This document shows, piece by piece, positions 26,971 through 37,639 of a stretch of 64,000 nucleotides of DNA (positions are counted from its first letter, which is position 1; every line of letters begins with the position of its first letter). The notes below the pieces were generated by a model. That model was not told where the DNA came from. It searched no databases and was given only the letters and a program-made list of their open reading frames with translations. Location: the NCBI RefSeq assembly GCF_004345325.1, contig NZ_SLVJ01000005.1, forward strand, positions 105,559-169,558, in the 5' to 3' direction. A program made the position numbers and the translations under genes. Source of the DNA: Acinetobacter calcoaceticus (lineage in GTDB: Bacteria > Pseudomonadota > Gammaproteobacteria > Pseudomonadales > Moraxellaceae).

Positions 26971-28833
26971 ATGGCACTCTTGCAAATTGCAGAACCCGGT
27001 CAATCAAGTGCGCCTCATGAACACCGTATCGCCATTGGTATAGACCTAGGCACCACTCACTCCTTGGTGGCAACGGTACTTTCAGGCAAAGCGAAGGTTC
27101 TTCAGGATGAACAAGGTCGTGTGTTACTTCCATCTATCGTTCATTACGCTGAACAAACAGCGACTTATGGTGATGCTGCTAAAGCTTATTTGACCCGTGA
27201 TCCTAAAAACACCATTGTTTCAATTAAACGCTTTATGGGGCGCTCTCAGGCAGATATTAAATTTCAACACCCCTACACCTTGTTGGGTGATGAAAATCAA
27301 ATGCCGGCTTTCGAAACTGCACAAGGTCGAAAAACCCCTGTTGAAATCTCAGCTGAAATCCTAAAGCAATTAAAAAACCGCGCTGAAGCCAGCATTAAGC
27401 AACCGATTCAAGGTGCAGTCATTACCGTTCCCGCTTATTTTGATGAAGCGCAACGCCAAGCAACACGTGACGCCGCACAACTCGCAGGTCTAGATGTATT
27501 ACGACTATTGAACGAGCCCACTGCTGCTGCTGTGGCTTATGGCCTAGATCAAGACACTCAACTTGCAACCGACCACAACTATGTCATTTATGATTTAGGC
27601 GGCGGCACCTTCGATGTCTCAATCTTACGATTTAGCCAAGGTGTCTTTGAAGTATTGGCCACAGGCGGACATACCGCTTTGGGCGGTGATGACCTTGATC
27701 GCCTCTTGGTCAAGTGGGCCAAAAAACAATTATCGATTCAACAACTCGATGATACCGAATATGCACATTTTCTGGTTGAAGCTCGCCGTGCCAAAGAAGC
27801 TTTGTCTGATGCAGACAGCGTCGAATTAGCCCTGATGGATCATCGCCTAAATCTCGATCGCACCACCTTTGAAGCCATTATCAAAGTTGCATTGGATAAG
27901 ACCATTAATGTCTGTAAACGCGTATTACGTGATGCCAAACTTGATTTAAATGATATTCAAAATGTGGTCTTGGTGGGTGGTTCTACCCGTTCTTATGCAG
28001 TACAAAAAGTGGTACGCGAAGTGTTCCAGCAAGAGCCACTGTGTACCATCAATCCAGATGAAGTCGTTGCTATTGGTGCGTCTATTACCGCCAACCAACT
28101 GATTGGCAATCAAGATGATGGCTCATTATTGCTCGATGTCACTCCACTGTCACTTGGTCTAGAAACCATGGGTGGGCTGGTTGAACGCCTTATATCACGT
28201 AATACCGCAATCCCAGTTGCGCGTCGTCAAGAATTTACCACTTATCAAGATGGACAAAGTGCCATGTTGATCCATGTGGTGCAAGGCGAACGCGACATGG
28301 TCGAGCATTGTCGTAGCTTAGGCCGTATTGTGCTCAGTGGCATTCCACCAATGGTGGCTGGGCAAGCGCGCATTGAAGTGACTTTTCAAGTGGATGCCGA
28401 TGGTCTACTGACCGTGACAGCTCGAGAAACCACATCTGGAGTACACGCGCAGATCGACATCAAACCCGCTTATGGTTTGTCAGATACAGATACTGAGCGC
28501 CTATTACTTGATGGCTTTTTCTTCGCTGAAGAGGACAAGAATTTGCGCCATTTGAGTGAAACTAAAGTTGAAGCTCAGCGTGAATTAGAAGCCCTTGAAC
28601 AAGCTCTCAAAGTAGATGCACAATTGCTCGATACCGTTCAGTTAGATGCACTCGATCAAGCCAAAGATAAACTCAAGGCTCAATTACAGACTTCGGATAT
28701 TTCAGCTATTGAAAATGCGGTTGAGCAACTCAAAATCCATAGCGATGCCTTTGCAGCTCTGCGCATGAATCAACATATTGATCATGCACTAAAAGGCACC
28801 AAACTTGACGATTGGTCAAACTCAACGAATTGA
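26971..28833 (+). CDS. hscA: Fe-S assembly Hsp70 chaperone HscA
   Basis: A 620-residue Hsp70. The phosphate loops [12 protein letters not shown] and [13 protein letters not shown], the [11 protein letters not shown] adenosine loop, and the substrate-domain start [15 protein letters not shown] are all present. It uses ATP to release clusters from IscU with HscB. An AAGGATG site precedes the ATG. The length matches E. coli HscA (616). Confidence 0.96.
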   Translation: MALLQIAEPGQSSAPHEHRIAIGIDLGTTHSLVATVLSGKAKVLQDEQGRVLLPSIVHYAEQTATYGDAAKAYLTRDPKNTIVSIKRFMGRSQADIKFQHPYTLLGDENQMPAFETAQGRKTPVEISAEILKQLKNRAEASIKQPIQGAVITVPAYFDEAQRQATRDAAQLAGLDVLRLLNEPTAAAVAYGLDQDTQLATDHNYVIYDLGGGTFDVSILRFSQGVFEVLATGGHTALGGDDLDRLLVKWAKKQLSIQQLDDTEYAHFLVEARRAKEALSDADSVELALMDHRLNLDRTTFEAIIKVALDKTINVCKRVLRDAKLDLNDIQNVVLVGGSTRSYAVQKVVREVFQQEPLCTINPDEVVAIGASITANQLIGNQDDGSLLLDVTPLSLGLETMGGLVERLISRNTAIPVARRQEFTTYQDGQSAMLIHVVQGERDMVEHCRSLGRIVLSGIPPMVAGQARIEVTFQVDADGLLTVTARETTSGVHAQIDIKPAYGLSDTDTERLLLDGFFFAEEDKNLRHLSETKVEAQRELEALEQALKVDAQLLDTVQLDALDQAKDKLKAQLQTSDISAIENAVEQLKIHSDAFAALRMNQHIDHALKGTKLDDWSNSTN

Positions 28834-28845
28834 TAGGTAAAGACT

Positions 28846-29184
28846 ATGCCACGTATTAAAGTACTCCCCCATGCGCAATACTGCCCTGAAGGTGCTGAGT
28901 TTGAAGTTGAGCAAAATGCCAACCTATGCCAAAGCCTTCTCGATCACAATATCAAGATCGAACACGCTTGCGACATGTCACGTGCTTGTACAACCTGTCA
29001 CGTCATTGTACGCAGAGGGTTTGATAGCCTTGAAGAAATGGATGATGTTGAAGCAGACCTTCTTGATCGTGCTTGGGGCCTAGAAGCGGACTCTCGTTTA
29101 TCTTGCCAAGTAAAATTGGTGGATGAAGATTTAGAAATCGAGATTCCTAAATATAGCTTAAACCATGCTTCTGAAAATCACTGA
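28846..29184 (+). CDS. fdx: ISC-type [2Fe-2S] ferredoxin
   Basis: A 112-residue adrenodoxin-type ferredoxin. Cluster ligands are in HACDMSRACTTCHVIV and the final LSCQVKL. It supplies electrons in the ISC pathway. It follows hscA after 12 bases and is the last gene of the operon; no iscX follows. Confidence 0.95.
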   Translation: MPRIKVLPHAQYCPEGAEFEVEQNANLCQSLLDHNIKIEHACDMSRACTTCHVIVRRGFDSLEEMDDVEADLLDRAWGLEADSRLSCQVKLVDEDLEIEIPKYSLNHASENH

Positions 29185-29247
29185 TTGAACTGATATAAAT
29201 ACTCGCGTGTATACGCTTGCTTAAAATAGTGACTTGTTCCAGATCTT

Positions 29248-29275
29248 AATAAAGGCCATTGATATGGCCTTTATT
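29248..29275. terminator. bidirectional terminator after fdx
   Basis: A perfect inverted repeat, AATAAAGGCCAT and its complement with a four-base loop, lies between the converging fdx and cyclase genes. Confidence 0.85.
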
Positions 29276-29299
29276 TATACTTGAAATGGCGAACCAAGC

Positions 29300-30757
29300 T
29301 TAGCGCTGGCTTTGATCCTTCAGTTTGATTTCATCTTCAATTCTAAGTTTTGCTACACCAGCGATATTGGTGAGTTTCTGTTGTAGCTGTATACGCTCAA
29401 TCATGGTTTCTAAAACTTGCACCAATTCGCTGTATTCAAAATTTTGAACCTCTTCCAAATTAAGCAGCAAGTGAAAGCCCTTATACTCATAGTCAAACCA
29501 TTGTTGATTGTGCTGGTCCGTGGCGGCATATTTTTCCATAACTTGCCATGTATTGACTAAGCCTTGGATACCTTTCAAACCTATGGGTTGTTTAGGTGCA
29601 CAGAGATAATTATCTTTGATCAGTTTATAGGTTTCATCTGCAATCAATATCTCATCAATCTCTGCGATATTTTGTAGTCGGGCTGCGAGATTGGCATCTC
29701 GACCAACAATGGTATAAGCCATACGATGTACAGCGCCATAGTTACCCACGTGACAATATCCGGTACTAATCCCCATACGCACATGCAAAGCTGGGTAACC
29801 CATTTTCAGCCAACGCTCGCGCAGAAACTTCATCTGTTCACGCATTGCGATCGACATATCAATACAGTTTTTGGCATCCTGCTCTACGCCTTGAGAATCA
29901 GGATCGCCGAAAAAGATTAGAATCGCATCCCCCATAAACTTATCGATGGTCGCACCATACTGTTTAGCGATTTCAGTCATATGACTCAAATAGTCATTGA
30001 GTAAAAAAGCCAAATCATCTGGGATCAAGCTCTCTGACATTTCAGTAAAACCTTGGATGTCAGAAAAAAATACGGTTATTTTTTTACGTTTATATTCTAG
30101 TTTGGCCTCGGTCTCACCACGCATAATCGCCTGCCACAACTGTAGTGGTGCATAGCGACTGAGCTGATTTGAGAGCTCGATATAGCGGTTCATTTCGGTA
30201 AAGTAATTATCTTTTTGCGTTTCTAATTGTCGTACACGACCGCGATAATAATACCCTCCCACACCGATGAACAGGATTAAACCCATAAAGGACAAAATGG
30301 TGAGTTCAGGACTGGTTTGCTGAAAATATTCATCAAAACCGAAGATAAAAATAATATTGAGATAAAAAACAACAATCGCAATCAAGGTGGAAAGCGAAAT
30401 AGTCATCACTGAGATTTTATTACTGATCGCGGTATAGATTAAGCCAAATAACATGGCGAAGACCACGACCAAGCTCAGGTGGACTGCCGCAAGTGCCGAA
30501 GCCACCACCACCACATCAATCACAAAGAAAAGATTTTTTCGGATGTGCTCATCATAATTATATTGAACCCACCGTGATAAGCGTGGGCTCAATATTAATA
30601 TCACAGCAAGGAAGAACGGAATGTAGATTTGGTTCTGTGCCGCCGGATTAGTGACGTAATAGATGACAGTAAGCAACCCAATAATCAAATACCCCATGCT
30701 ACGCTGGTATATTTCAAATTGCTTAGGGCCTTTGTTCAGCATCCGATCTAGAGGCAC
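29300..30757 (-). CDS. membrane-bound class III adenylate/guanylate cyclase
   Basis: A 485-residue protein. The N-terminal part has about six membrane segments (residues about 25-175), then a short helical linker. The class III cyclase domain (about 225-400) shows the metal-binding aspartates in KITVFFSDIQGFTEMSESL and DKFMGDAILIFFGDP, and NLAARLQNIAE for transition-state stabilisation. It would make cAMP (or cGMP) at the membrane. The start is either the GTG at 30757 or the ATG at 30742. It converges on fdx and follows the HIT gene in the same direction. Confidence 0.87.
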   Translation of the reverse strand: MPLDRMLNKGPKQFEIYQRSMGYLIIGLLTVIYYVTNPAAQNQIYIPFFLAVILILSPRLSRWVQYNYDEHIRKNLFFVIDVVVVASALAAVHLSLVVVFAMLFGLIYTAISNKISVMTISLSTLIAIVVFYLNIIFIFGFDEYFQQTSPELTILSFMGLILFIGVGGYYYRGRVRQLETQKDNYFTEMNRYIELSNQLSRYAPLQLWQAIMRGETEAKLEYKRKKITVFFSDIQGFTEMSESLIPDDLAFLLNDYLSHMTEIAKQYGATIDKFMGDAILIFFGDPDSQGVEQDAKNCIDMSIAMREQMKFLRERWLKMGYPALHVRMGISTGYCHVGNYGAVHRMAYTIVGRDANLAARLQNIAEIDEILIADETYKLIKDNYLCAPKQPIGLKGIQGLVNTWQVMEKYAATDQHNQQWFDYEYKGFHLLLNLEEVQNFEYSELVQVLETMIERIQLQQKLTNIAGVAKLRIEDEIKLKDQSQR

Positions 30758-30803
30758 TGATTATAGTTCTCCGCTTATGTACCCATCAAAAACTGGTGGA
30801 TGA

Positions 30804-31238
30804 TTAATCCATGCGCCAATCAAATGGCATGTCGCCTTGACCGCGAAGCGCCAACATTAAGGTTTGACGCATATGATTAAGCACATCGTTGCTATATGGG
30901 ACTGCAGGCGTACCCCAGACTGGCTTAGGCCAAGCCACATCGTTTTGATAACGAACCACATGATGGAAATGCAATTGTGGAACGACGTTGCCTAAGGCCG
31001 CAACGTTCATTTTATCTGCACGGAAAACACGTGATAATTGGCTAGATAACCAGCTTGATTCACGTAAAAATTGTTCTTGATCGGCCTGACTTAATTCATA
31101 GAGTTCATTGATACCAGGAACACGTGGAATTAAAATTAGCCACGGGAACTGCATGTCATTCATGAGTCGACATGTAGAAAGCGGGAAATCACCAATAAAA
31201 AACGTATCTTGAGCAAGTTGTGGATGCAGACTAAACAT
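30804..31238 (-). CDS. HIT-family hydrolase
   Basis: A 144-residue protein with a histidine-triad-like motif QLHFHHVVR (H-x-H-H rather than the full H-x-H-x-H-x-x) and the upstream PWLILIPRVPGINELYELS block of HIT proteins. It probably acts on nucleotide phosphoester or phosphoramidate bonds; the substrate is unknown. It precedes the cyclase gene by 46 bases in the same direction, so they may share a transcript. Confidence 0.8.
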   Translation of the reverse strand: MFSLHPQLAQDTFFIGDFPLSTCRLMNDMQFPWLILIPRVPGINELYELSQADQEQFLRESSWLSSQLSRVFRADKMNVAALGNVVPQLHFHHVVRYQNDVAWPKPVWGTPAVPYSNDVLNHMRQTLMLALRGQGDMPFDWRMD

Positions 31239-31461
31239 ATCTTTATAAATGACGCAGTACGAATAAGATGGCTCATACTAACACAACAGCACTAAGGTGA
31301 ATATTGTTCCGCCCTCGATTTGATACAAATAAATACTTTTTGCATCAAAGCTGTACATTTGATTTGATTCGTATGCTGTAGTTGTAATGCAGTCGTGATC
31401 ATTACAATGAAAAGCTGCGCAATATAACATTTTCATGCTGTATTGCGGCCCTTAGAAATGC

Positions 31462-34400
31462 TTAGCGTTTAATTTCAGCCAATAAGCTATTCAACATCTG
31501 GTGAATAAATTCAATACGTTGATCATATTGTTCTAACATGACCATGACCTTTAATCGCTGCCCGCCATCCATACGATAGTAAGTTGGGTGTTTTTGCATC
31601 ATCTGAATAATGCTGATGGCTTGTACTGGCGTATCCGGTGAAAACTCAATCACACCACCATTTGCACCAATATCAATTTTGGTCATGCCCAGATGCTCTG
31701 CTTTGATCCGGATCTGATGCACACTAAACAATTGCTTCACCGGCTGTGGCGGCAGACCAAAGCGGTCGATCAACTCCATACGGATATGATCTAACTTATC
31801 CTGTTCATCGGTATTACTGATGCGTTTATAGAACAACAATCGTTGATGTACATCACCCAAATAATCATCAGGAATCAATGCTGGCATATGCAGGTTGATT
31901 TCAGCTGTCAGCGATAACGGTGCATCGAAGTTCGGGGTCTTGCCTTGTTGAATGGCCTTGGTGGCCTTTTCCAACATTTCCATATACAAGCTGTAGCCTA
32001 TGGCCTGCATAGAGCCACTTTGTTGTTCGCCCAGCAACTCACCTGCACCACGAATTTCTAAATCCTCGGTGGCCAATATAAAACCAGCACCCAAATTAGA
32101 CGCGCGCTGAATCGCATCAAGGCGTTTTTCAGCATCGCCCTTCAGACCTTTGATCGAGGGCACCATTAAATAGGCATAGGCTTGGTGATGTGAGCGCCCC
32201 ACTCGACCGCGTAACTGATGTAATTGTGCCAAGCCCAGTTTATCTGCACGTTCAATAATAATGGTATTGGCATTCGGGACATCGATCCCTGTTTCAATAA
32301 TGGTTGAGCACACCAGCACATTATAATGTTTGTGATAAAACTGCTGCATGACCTGTTCCAACTCGCGCTCATGCATCTGACCATGCGCCACGGCGACACG
32401 CGCTTCAGGGACCAAGACTCGGATATTTTCTGCCGCACGTTCAATGCTATCCACTTCATTGTGCAAGATATACACCTGACCGCCACGCAGCAATTCACGT
32501 AAAATAGCTTCTTTTAGTGTAGCTTCGGTTTGTTCAATCACAAAGGTTTTGACGGCCAAACGACGTGCAGGCGGCGTGGCAATAATCGAAAGATCACGCA
32601 TACCTGAAAATGCCATATTCAGGGTTCGTGGAATCGGCGTTGCGGTGAGGGTCAACATATCCACATCGGCCCGCATGGCTTTAATACGTTCTTTATCACG
32701 CACCCCAAAACGGTGTTCTTCATCGACCACCATTAAACCCAGACGCTTAAATTCTACCGTTTGCTGCAGGATCTTATGTGTGCCAATCACGATATCCACT
32801 TTACCATCGGCCAGATCTTCAAGGATTTTCAGATGGGTTTTGTTGCTGCCAAATCGGGACAGGACTTCAATACGGATCGGCCAGTCTGCAAAGCGATCCT
32901 TAAAGGATTCAAAGTGTTGTTGTGCCAATAAGGTGGTTGGCACCAATACGGCAACCTGCTTGTCATTTTGCACTGCCACAAAGGCTGCGCGCATAGCCAC
33001 TTCGGTTTTACCAAAACCAACATCACCACAAACCAAGCGATCCATCGGCTTGGCCAACTGCATATCATATAAAGTGGCTTCGATGGCATTGGCCTGATCC
33101 AGCGTTTCCTCATAGGCAAAGCCATTGGAGAATTGATTGTAAGCACTTTGCTCCAATTCAAAACTTATCCCCGGTTTGGCCTGACGACGGGCTTGTATAT
33201 GCAATAATTCTGCTGCCACATCGTGAATCTGTTCCAATGCCTTACGCTTGGCTTTGTTCCATGCATCGGTGCCTAATTTATGCAAAGGCGCCAAATCTGG
33301 ATCACCGCCACTGTAGCGACTGATCAATTGTAAATGGGTAACAGGCACATAAATCTTTGCAGCATCGGCATAATCAAGTTGCAAAAACTCATAGTCTTGC
33401 TCATCAATACACAAGCTCACCAGACCGGCATAACGCCCCACCCCATGATCGATATGCACCACAGGCGCGCCAATGCTGAGTTCGGTCAAACTGCGAATCA
33501 AAAACTCTTCAGAAACTTCATGTTGGCGTTTACGACGACGTTGTACCACACGATGTTCATAAAGTTGATTTTCTGAAATCACCGCCAATTGATGATTGAT
33601 CACCAGACCACGATCAAGGGTGGCATGGGTGATCGCAATCGAATATTTTTGTTCCAGAAAATGCGCAAAGCTATCGACGACAGGGATCTCACCCAAACTC
33701 GCACGCAATGCATCTTTTAGACTTTCACGGCGACCCGCACTTTCTGCCACCAACAACACCGGATAATCCGCAGCATCGATATAGCGTTTGACTTGGATAA
33801 AGGGTTGTTGCTGCTTAGGATCGACGGGCAGTTTTGCCGGTTCCTCTATCGGTAAATTAAAACCACCAGCACGCGCTTCAACCGGCTCAGAGGAAACGAT
33901 CAGACGTGGAAATTGGTTGAGTGATTCCAGAATGTTTTGTGTCTGTATGAACAATTCTTCAGGTGGCAAAATCGGTTGATCGAGATTATGACGGCGGTCT
34001 TCATAACGGCGCATCACCTCAATCCAAAAGCTTTGCAATCCATCATCGATATGTTTATCGGTGATGATAATGGCGTTACTTGGGAAATAGGCACTAATAC
34101 TGCTGAGTTGCATCTCCGCTTTGCTGAAAAACAAGGGAAAATAAAACTCAAGACCAGGTGAAGCGATCCCCTCAAGTACATCTTGGTAAATCGGGTTTTT
34201 CTTGGGATTGGCACTCGGGAAACTTTCTGCATATCGGTCACGAAATGTAGAACGCGCCTCTTTGAGTGGAAACTCCTTGGCAGGCAACACGGTGAATTGT
34301 TTTAATTGATGGGTTGTACGTTGGGTTTCAGGATCAAAAAACTTCAGGCTCTCGATTTCATCATCAAATAAATCCACTCGAATGGGTGACTCTTGACCTG

Positions 34401-34920
34401 AGGCATAGATATCCATAATGCTGCCGCGCACAGCAAACTCACCATGGTCATATACGGTATCGACCAATAGATAGCCGGCTTGGACCAGTCTTAATTTTTG
34501 TTGTTCTAGGTCGAACTTTTGTCCAACCCGCATATCAAAATGCTCACCCAACACCCAACTACTCGGTGCCACACGCTGCGCCAAAGTCGTAGCTGAGATC
34601 AGTAATATGCCTTTTTGCGGCATATTCGATAAGATCGACAATCTGTCTGAGACAATATCTTGATGCGGTGAGAGTCGATCGTAGGGTAGGATTTCCCAAT
34701 CTGGAAAGATGGTCGGTTTGACACCATAAAACTCAAGCTCACTTTCCAGTTGAGCCAAATGTTGACTATTGCGCGCCACCAAGACCAACAATTGTGGGGT
34801 TTGTTGTGAGATTTGTTTTAATAGCAGTGCAGCAGCAGAACCTAATAGGCTGCCGACCCATCTTTTTTCATTGGGTTTTAGTTTTTTTAAGTCTAATTGA
34901 GTAATGATGTCTTGGAACAT
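31462..34920 (-). CDS. mfd: transcription-repair coupling factor Mfd
   Basis: A 1152-residue protein of full family length. In order: UvrB-homologous region (about 1-330), the RNA polymerase interaction domain (SIGAPVVHIDHGVGRYAGLV and following), the RecG-like helicase with Walker A DRLVCGDVGFGKTEVAMRAA, DEEH box in LMVVDEEHRFG, SAT-like TLTATPIPRTL, and LRGRVGRSHHQAYAYLM, then the C-terminal TRCF domain. It removes stalled RNA polymerase at lesions and recruits UvrA. It is monocistronic here. Confidence 0.97.
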   Translation of the reverse strand: MFQDIITQLDLKKLKPNEKRWVGSLLGSAAALLLKQISQQTPQLLVLVARNSQHLAQLESELEFYGVKPTIFPDWEILPYDRLSPHQDIVSDRLSILSNMPQKGILLISATTLAQRVAPSSWVLGEHFDMRVGQKFDLEQQKLRLVQAGYLLVDTVYDHGEFAVRGSIMDIYASGQESPIRVDLFDDEIESLKFFDPETQRTTHQLKQFTVLPAKEFPLKEARSTFRDRYAESFPSANPKKNPIYQDVLEGIASPGLEFYFPLFFSKAEMQLSSISAYFPSNAIIITDKHIDDGLQSFWIEVMRRYEDRRHNLDQPILPPEELFIQTQNILESLNQFPRLIVSSEPVEARAGGFNLPIEEPAKLPVDPKQQQPFIQVKRYIDAADYPVLLVAESAGRRESLKDALRASLGEIPVVDSFAHFLEQKYSIAITHATLDRGLVINHQLAVISENQLYEHRVVQRRRKRQHEVSEEFLIRSLTELSIGAPVVHIDHGVGRYAGLVSLCIDEQDYEFLQLDYADAAKIYVPVTHLQLISRYSGGDPDLAPLHKLGTDAWNKAKRKALEQIHDVAAELLHIQARRQAKPGISFELEQSAYNQFSNGFAYEETLDQANAIEATLYDMQLAKPMDRLVCGDVGFGKTEVAMRAAFVAVQNDKQVAVLVPTTLLAQQHFESFKDRFADWPIRIEVLSRFGSNKTHLKILEDLADGKVDIVIGTHKILQQTVEFKRLGLMVVDEEHRFGVRDKERIKAMRADVDMLTLTATPIPRTLNMAFSGMRDLSIIATPPARRLAVKTFVIEQTEATLKEAILRELLRGGQVYILHNEVDSIERAAENIRVLVPEARVAVAHGQMHERELEQVMQQFYHKHYNVLVCSTIIETGIDVPNANTIIIERADKLGLAQLHQLRGRVGRSHHQAYAYLMVPSIKGLKGDAEKRLDAIQRASNLGAGFILATEDLEIRGAGELLGEQQSGSMQAIGYSLYMEMLEKATKAIQQGKTPNFDAPLSLTAEINLHMPALIPDDYLGDVHQRLLFYKRISNTDEQDKLDHIRMELIDRFGLPPQPVKQLFSVHQIRIKAEHLGMTKIDIGANGGVIEFSPDTPVQAISIIQMMQKHPTYYRMDGGQRLKVMVMLEQYDQRIEFIHQMLNSLLAEIKR

Positions 34921-35088
34921 GAAGGAAGCTTTGAGTTTAAATCATATGTCCGCTATCTTAACATGATGTTTGCAGTTTGCAGACTATCCACAGTTGATCC
35001 ATGTCATAACATCAATTTAGATACCCCTATCAAGTTGTAGCGTTAAAACCGCCATTCTCCCCAATTGACAAGCCACATCATCATCAAA

Positions 35089-35144
35089 ATACTCCAAATT
35101 TCATTTGCATTGACGGATGCAGATGCAGTTAAAATTTGGAGTAT
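35089..35144. repeat. isolated inverted repeat, 13-base arms
   Basis: The arms ATACTCCAAATTT (35089-35101) and AAATTTGGAGTAT (35132-35144) are perfectly complementary and enclose 30 bases that contain a further GCAT/ATGC pair. It lies just past the stop of the transporter gene. There is no T-run, so it is not a typical terminator; a small mobile repeat or mRNA 3' structure is possible. Confidence 0.6.
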
Positions 35145-35163
35145 TCATAATGCAGTATCTGGA

Positions 35164-36711
35164 CTATTGGGACTTGGATAATAATTTTGACACTAAATTA
35201 TTATGCTTTTGAGTGAGTGGTATTCGAATCATCAATTTGGATTTATTTTTTGTCAGTGGACTAAACATCGAAACACTACGCTGAGGAGTAATTGTCGTGT
35301 GAGGCTGCCGTATCTTTTCTAAATTTAACAAGCCATAAAAAGCTAACCCACAAAACACACCGATAAACCAATTGAATGCTGCTAAATGTTTTAAGGCGGG
35401 TATCAGCACAAATAATAGCCCTATACTGACTGCGAGGAATAAGGCCAGTAAAGCTTTAGGGTTAAATCCACGGTTATACCAATATGCGCCCCGTGGATCT
35501 TCACTGAATAAATCATCAGTGTTCATTTGTTGTTTGTTGACCCAATAATAATCTGCAATCAATATCCCAAACAGTGGGCCAATAAAGGCTGCCAACACAT
35601 CCAAAGTGTAATGGATCAACTCTGGTGATTGAAACAAATTCCATGGGGTTATGAATATCGAGGCAACTGCTGCAATAAGCCCCCCACGACGAAAGCTGAT
35701 CTTTTGTGGCCAAACATTGGAAAAATCAAAGCCTGCCGATACGAAATTAGCCACAATATTTATTCCGATGGTGGCTGTTAATATTGTAATAACTGCAAGA
35801 ACTATAGCCAAATCATGATCAATGAGTGCAACAGTTGCTAAAGGATCATTGACTATATTGCCTGTTAAACGATAAGTCGCGGCAATAATAATCACAGTAA
35901 TCAGTGCAAAAAATATAAAGTTAAATGGCAACCCCCAAAAATTTCCTTTTTTTACCTGCTGCATATTTTTGCCATACCGCGCAAAATCGCCAAAGTTTAA
36001 TAATGGGCCTGAGAAGTACGAAACAATTAAGGCAACCGCCACCCAAAATTGCCATAGTTGTTCAGACGGCGTTAAGATCTGACGACTTAAGCGTAATGAA
36101 ATATTACTCCACCCCACTTGAGCGATTAACCAGACCACCAGTGAAAACATCACCACATATACAGCAGGACCCGCCCAATCAATAAAACGTTTGATGGTCT
36201 GCATCCCTTTCCAGAACACCAATGCCTGTAATAACCACATGAATATAAAACACGCCCATCCCAATAGACTTAAACCAGCAAAGGCATATTCTGTCCATAA
36301 AATAGAACTGGGTACATATTTTAAGATGACGATCATCAATGCATTGGATGCTAACCACGTTTGGATGCCATACCACGCCATTGCAATCAAGCCACGGATT
36401 ACTGCTGGAATATTGGCACCATATACCCCAAATGCCTGACGACATACCACCGACCATGGAACACCTGCGTGTTGACTTGGTTTTGCAACTAAATTTGCGC
36501 AATATTGTACGATAATAATGCCTGTGACCAATGCCAGCAAAACCTGCCAACTGGCTAAGCCCAATGTAAATAGACTGGCTGCAACCACATAGCCACCCAG
36601 GCTGTGCACATCTGACATCCAAAATGAAAAATAATTATACCAACTCCAATTTTGTGCCGCGGGTTGCAAATCGGCATTTGAAAGTCGCGTCAAGGATTGT
36701 TTTGATTGCAT
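35164..36711 (-). CDS. NCS1-family nucleobase/hydantoin:cation symporter
   Basis: A 515-residue transporter with about twelve membrane segments. The NCS1 signature is clear: NWSWYNYFSFWMSDVHSLGG at residues about 21-40, then GIIIVQYCANL and PWSVVCRQAFGVYGANIPAV. NCS1 proteins such as Mhp1 carry hydantoins, and others carry cytosine, uracil or allantoin, with sodium or protons. A hydantoin-racemase-like gene is divergent from it, which supports a hydantoin-type substrate. Confidence 0.85.
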   Translation of the reverse strand: MQSKQSLTRLSNADLQPAAQNWSWYNYFSFWMSDVHSLGGYVVAASLFTLGLASWQVLLALVTGIIIVQYCANLVAKPSQHAGVPWSVVCRQAFGVYGANIPAVIRGLIAMAWYGIQTWLASNALMIVILKYVPSSILWTEYAFAGLSLLGWACFIFMWLLQALVFWKGMQTIKRFIDWAGPAVYVVMFSLVVWLIAQVGWSNISLRLSRQILTPSEQLWQFWVAVALIVSYFSGPLLNFGDFARYGKNMQQVKKGNFWGLPFNFIFFALITVIIIAATYRLTGNIVNDPLATVALIDHDLAIVLAVITILTATIGINIVANFVSAGFDFSNVWPQKISFRRGGLIAAVASIFITPWNLFQSPELIHYTLDVLAAFIGPLFGILIADYYWVNKQQMNTDDLFSEDPRGAYWYNRGFNPKALLALFLAVSIGLLFVLIPALKHLAAFNWFIGVFCGLAFYGLLNLEKIRQPHTTITPQRSVSMFSPLTKNKSKLMIRIPLTQKHNNLVSKLLSKSQ

Positions 36712-36852
36712 GGCGAAATTCCAATTATTGTAATAATCATTTTATTTGCATTTTATATGCCATTTCTCATGCCATTCTATTAGTGGTTATTATTTTCGGC
36801 TCGATCTTTGTATGTAATAGCGCAGCTCTATTTCACTCAGGTCTTATCAATC

Positions 36853-37557
36853 ATGCGCATCCAGATCATTAACCCCAATAACAGCCTTGAAATGACGGCA
36901 TCGATTCGCAACAGCGCCATTTTAGTTGCATCAAAAGAAACTGAAATTATCGCGGTTTGCCCTGCTTTAGATCAGAGTGTTGCCTCGATTGAGGGACATT
37001 ATGATGAAGCGGTTGCCACAGTGGCTTTATTAAAATTACTCCAGCAAGGCTGTGATGAGGATGTAGATGGACATATCATTGCTTGCTTTGGCGACCCTGG
37101 ACTACATGCAGCACGTGAATTGGTCCACGCTCCTGTGATTGGTATCGCTGAGGCGGCCTTTCATGTCGCCACATTGGTCGCAACCAAGTTTACAATTATC
37201 ACAACGCTCAGTCGCACCAAAATTATTGCAGAGCATTTATTACATCAATATGGTTTTGCACATAAATGTGCTCGAATCCGCTGTATAGATTTGCCCGTTC
37301 TTAGCCTTGAATACGATGAAAATCACTGTTATCAGATCATGCGACAACAGTGTTTAGATGCCAAACGTCTAGATGGGATTGGTGCGATTGTCTTGGGCTG
37401 TGGCGGCATGTCAAAAATGGCACAACAACTCAGCGATGAAATCAGCCTCCCCGTGATTGATGGGGTTACTGCAGCGGTAAAACTCATAGAGGGTTTATCT
37501 GGGCTTGGTATGAAGACCAGTAAATGGGGGGATTATGATTATCCTCGATTAAAATAA
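36853..37557 (+). CDS. Asp/Glu/hydantoin racemase
   Basis: A 234-residue member of the aspartate/glutamate/hydantoin racemase superfamily, starting MRIQIINPNNSLEMT. The two catalytic cysteines are in HIIACFGDPGLHAAREL and GAIVLGCGGMSKMAQQL, where HyuE-type enzymes have them, and PVIDGVTAAVKLIEGL is typical of the C-terminus. It would racemise 5-substituted hydantoins or a similar compound. The start at 36853 is chosen to fit the family; the longer frame to 36808 adds unrelated residues. No hydantoinase or carbamoylase gene is adjacent. Confidence 0.82.
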   Translation: MRIQIINPNNSLEMTASIRNSAILVASKETEIIAVCPALDQSVASIEGHYDEAVATVALLKLLQQGCDEDVDGHIIACFGDPGLHAARELVHAPVIGIAEAAFHVATLVATKFTIITTLSRTKIIAEHLLHQYGFAHKCARIRCIDLPVLSLEYDENHCYQIMRQQCLDAKRLDGIGAIVLGCGGMSKMAQQLSDEISLPVIDGVTAAVKLIEGLSGLGMKTSKWGDYDYPRLK

Positions 37558-37639
37558 TTAATTTCTGTCAGATGAAAATCTGGCCTGCTCACAACGCCAT
37601 TGATTTATGCAGGGTCTGATCCTCGCCAACAGACCCACA

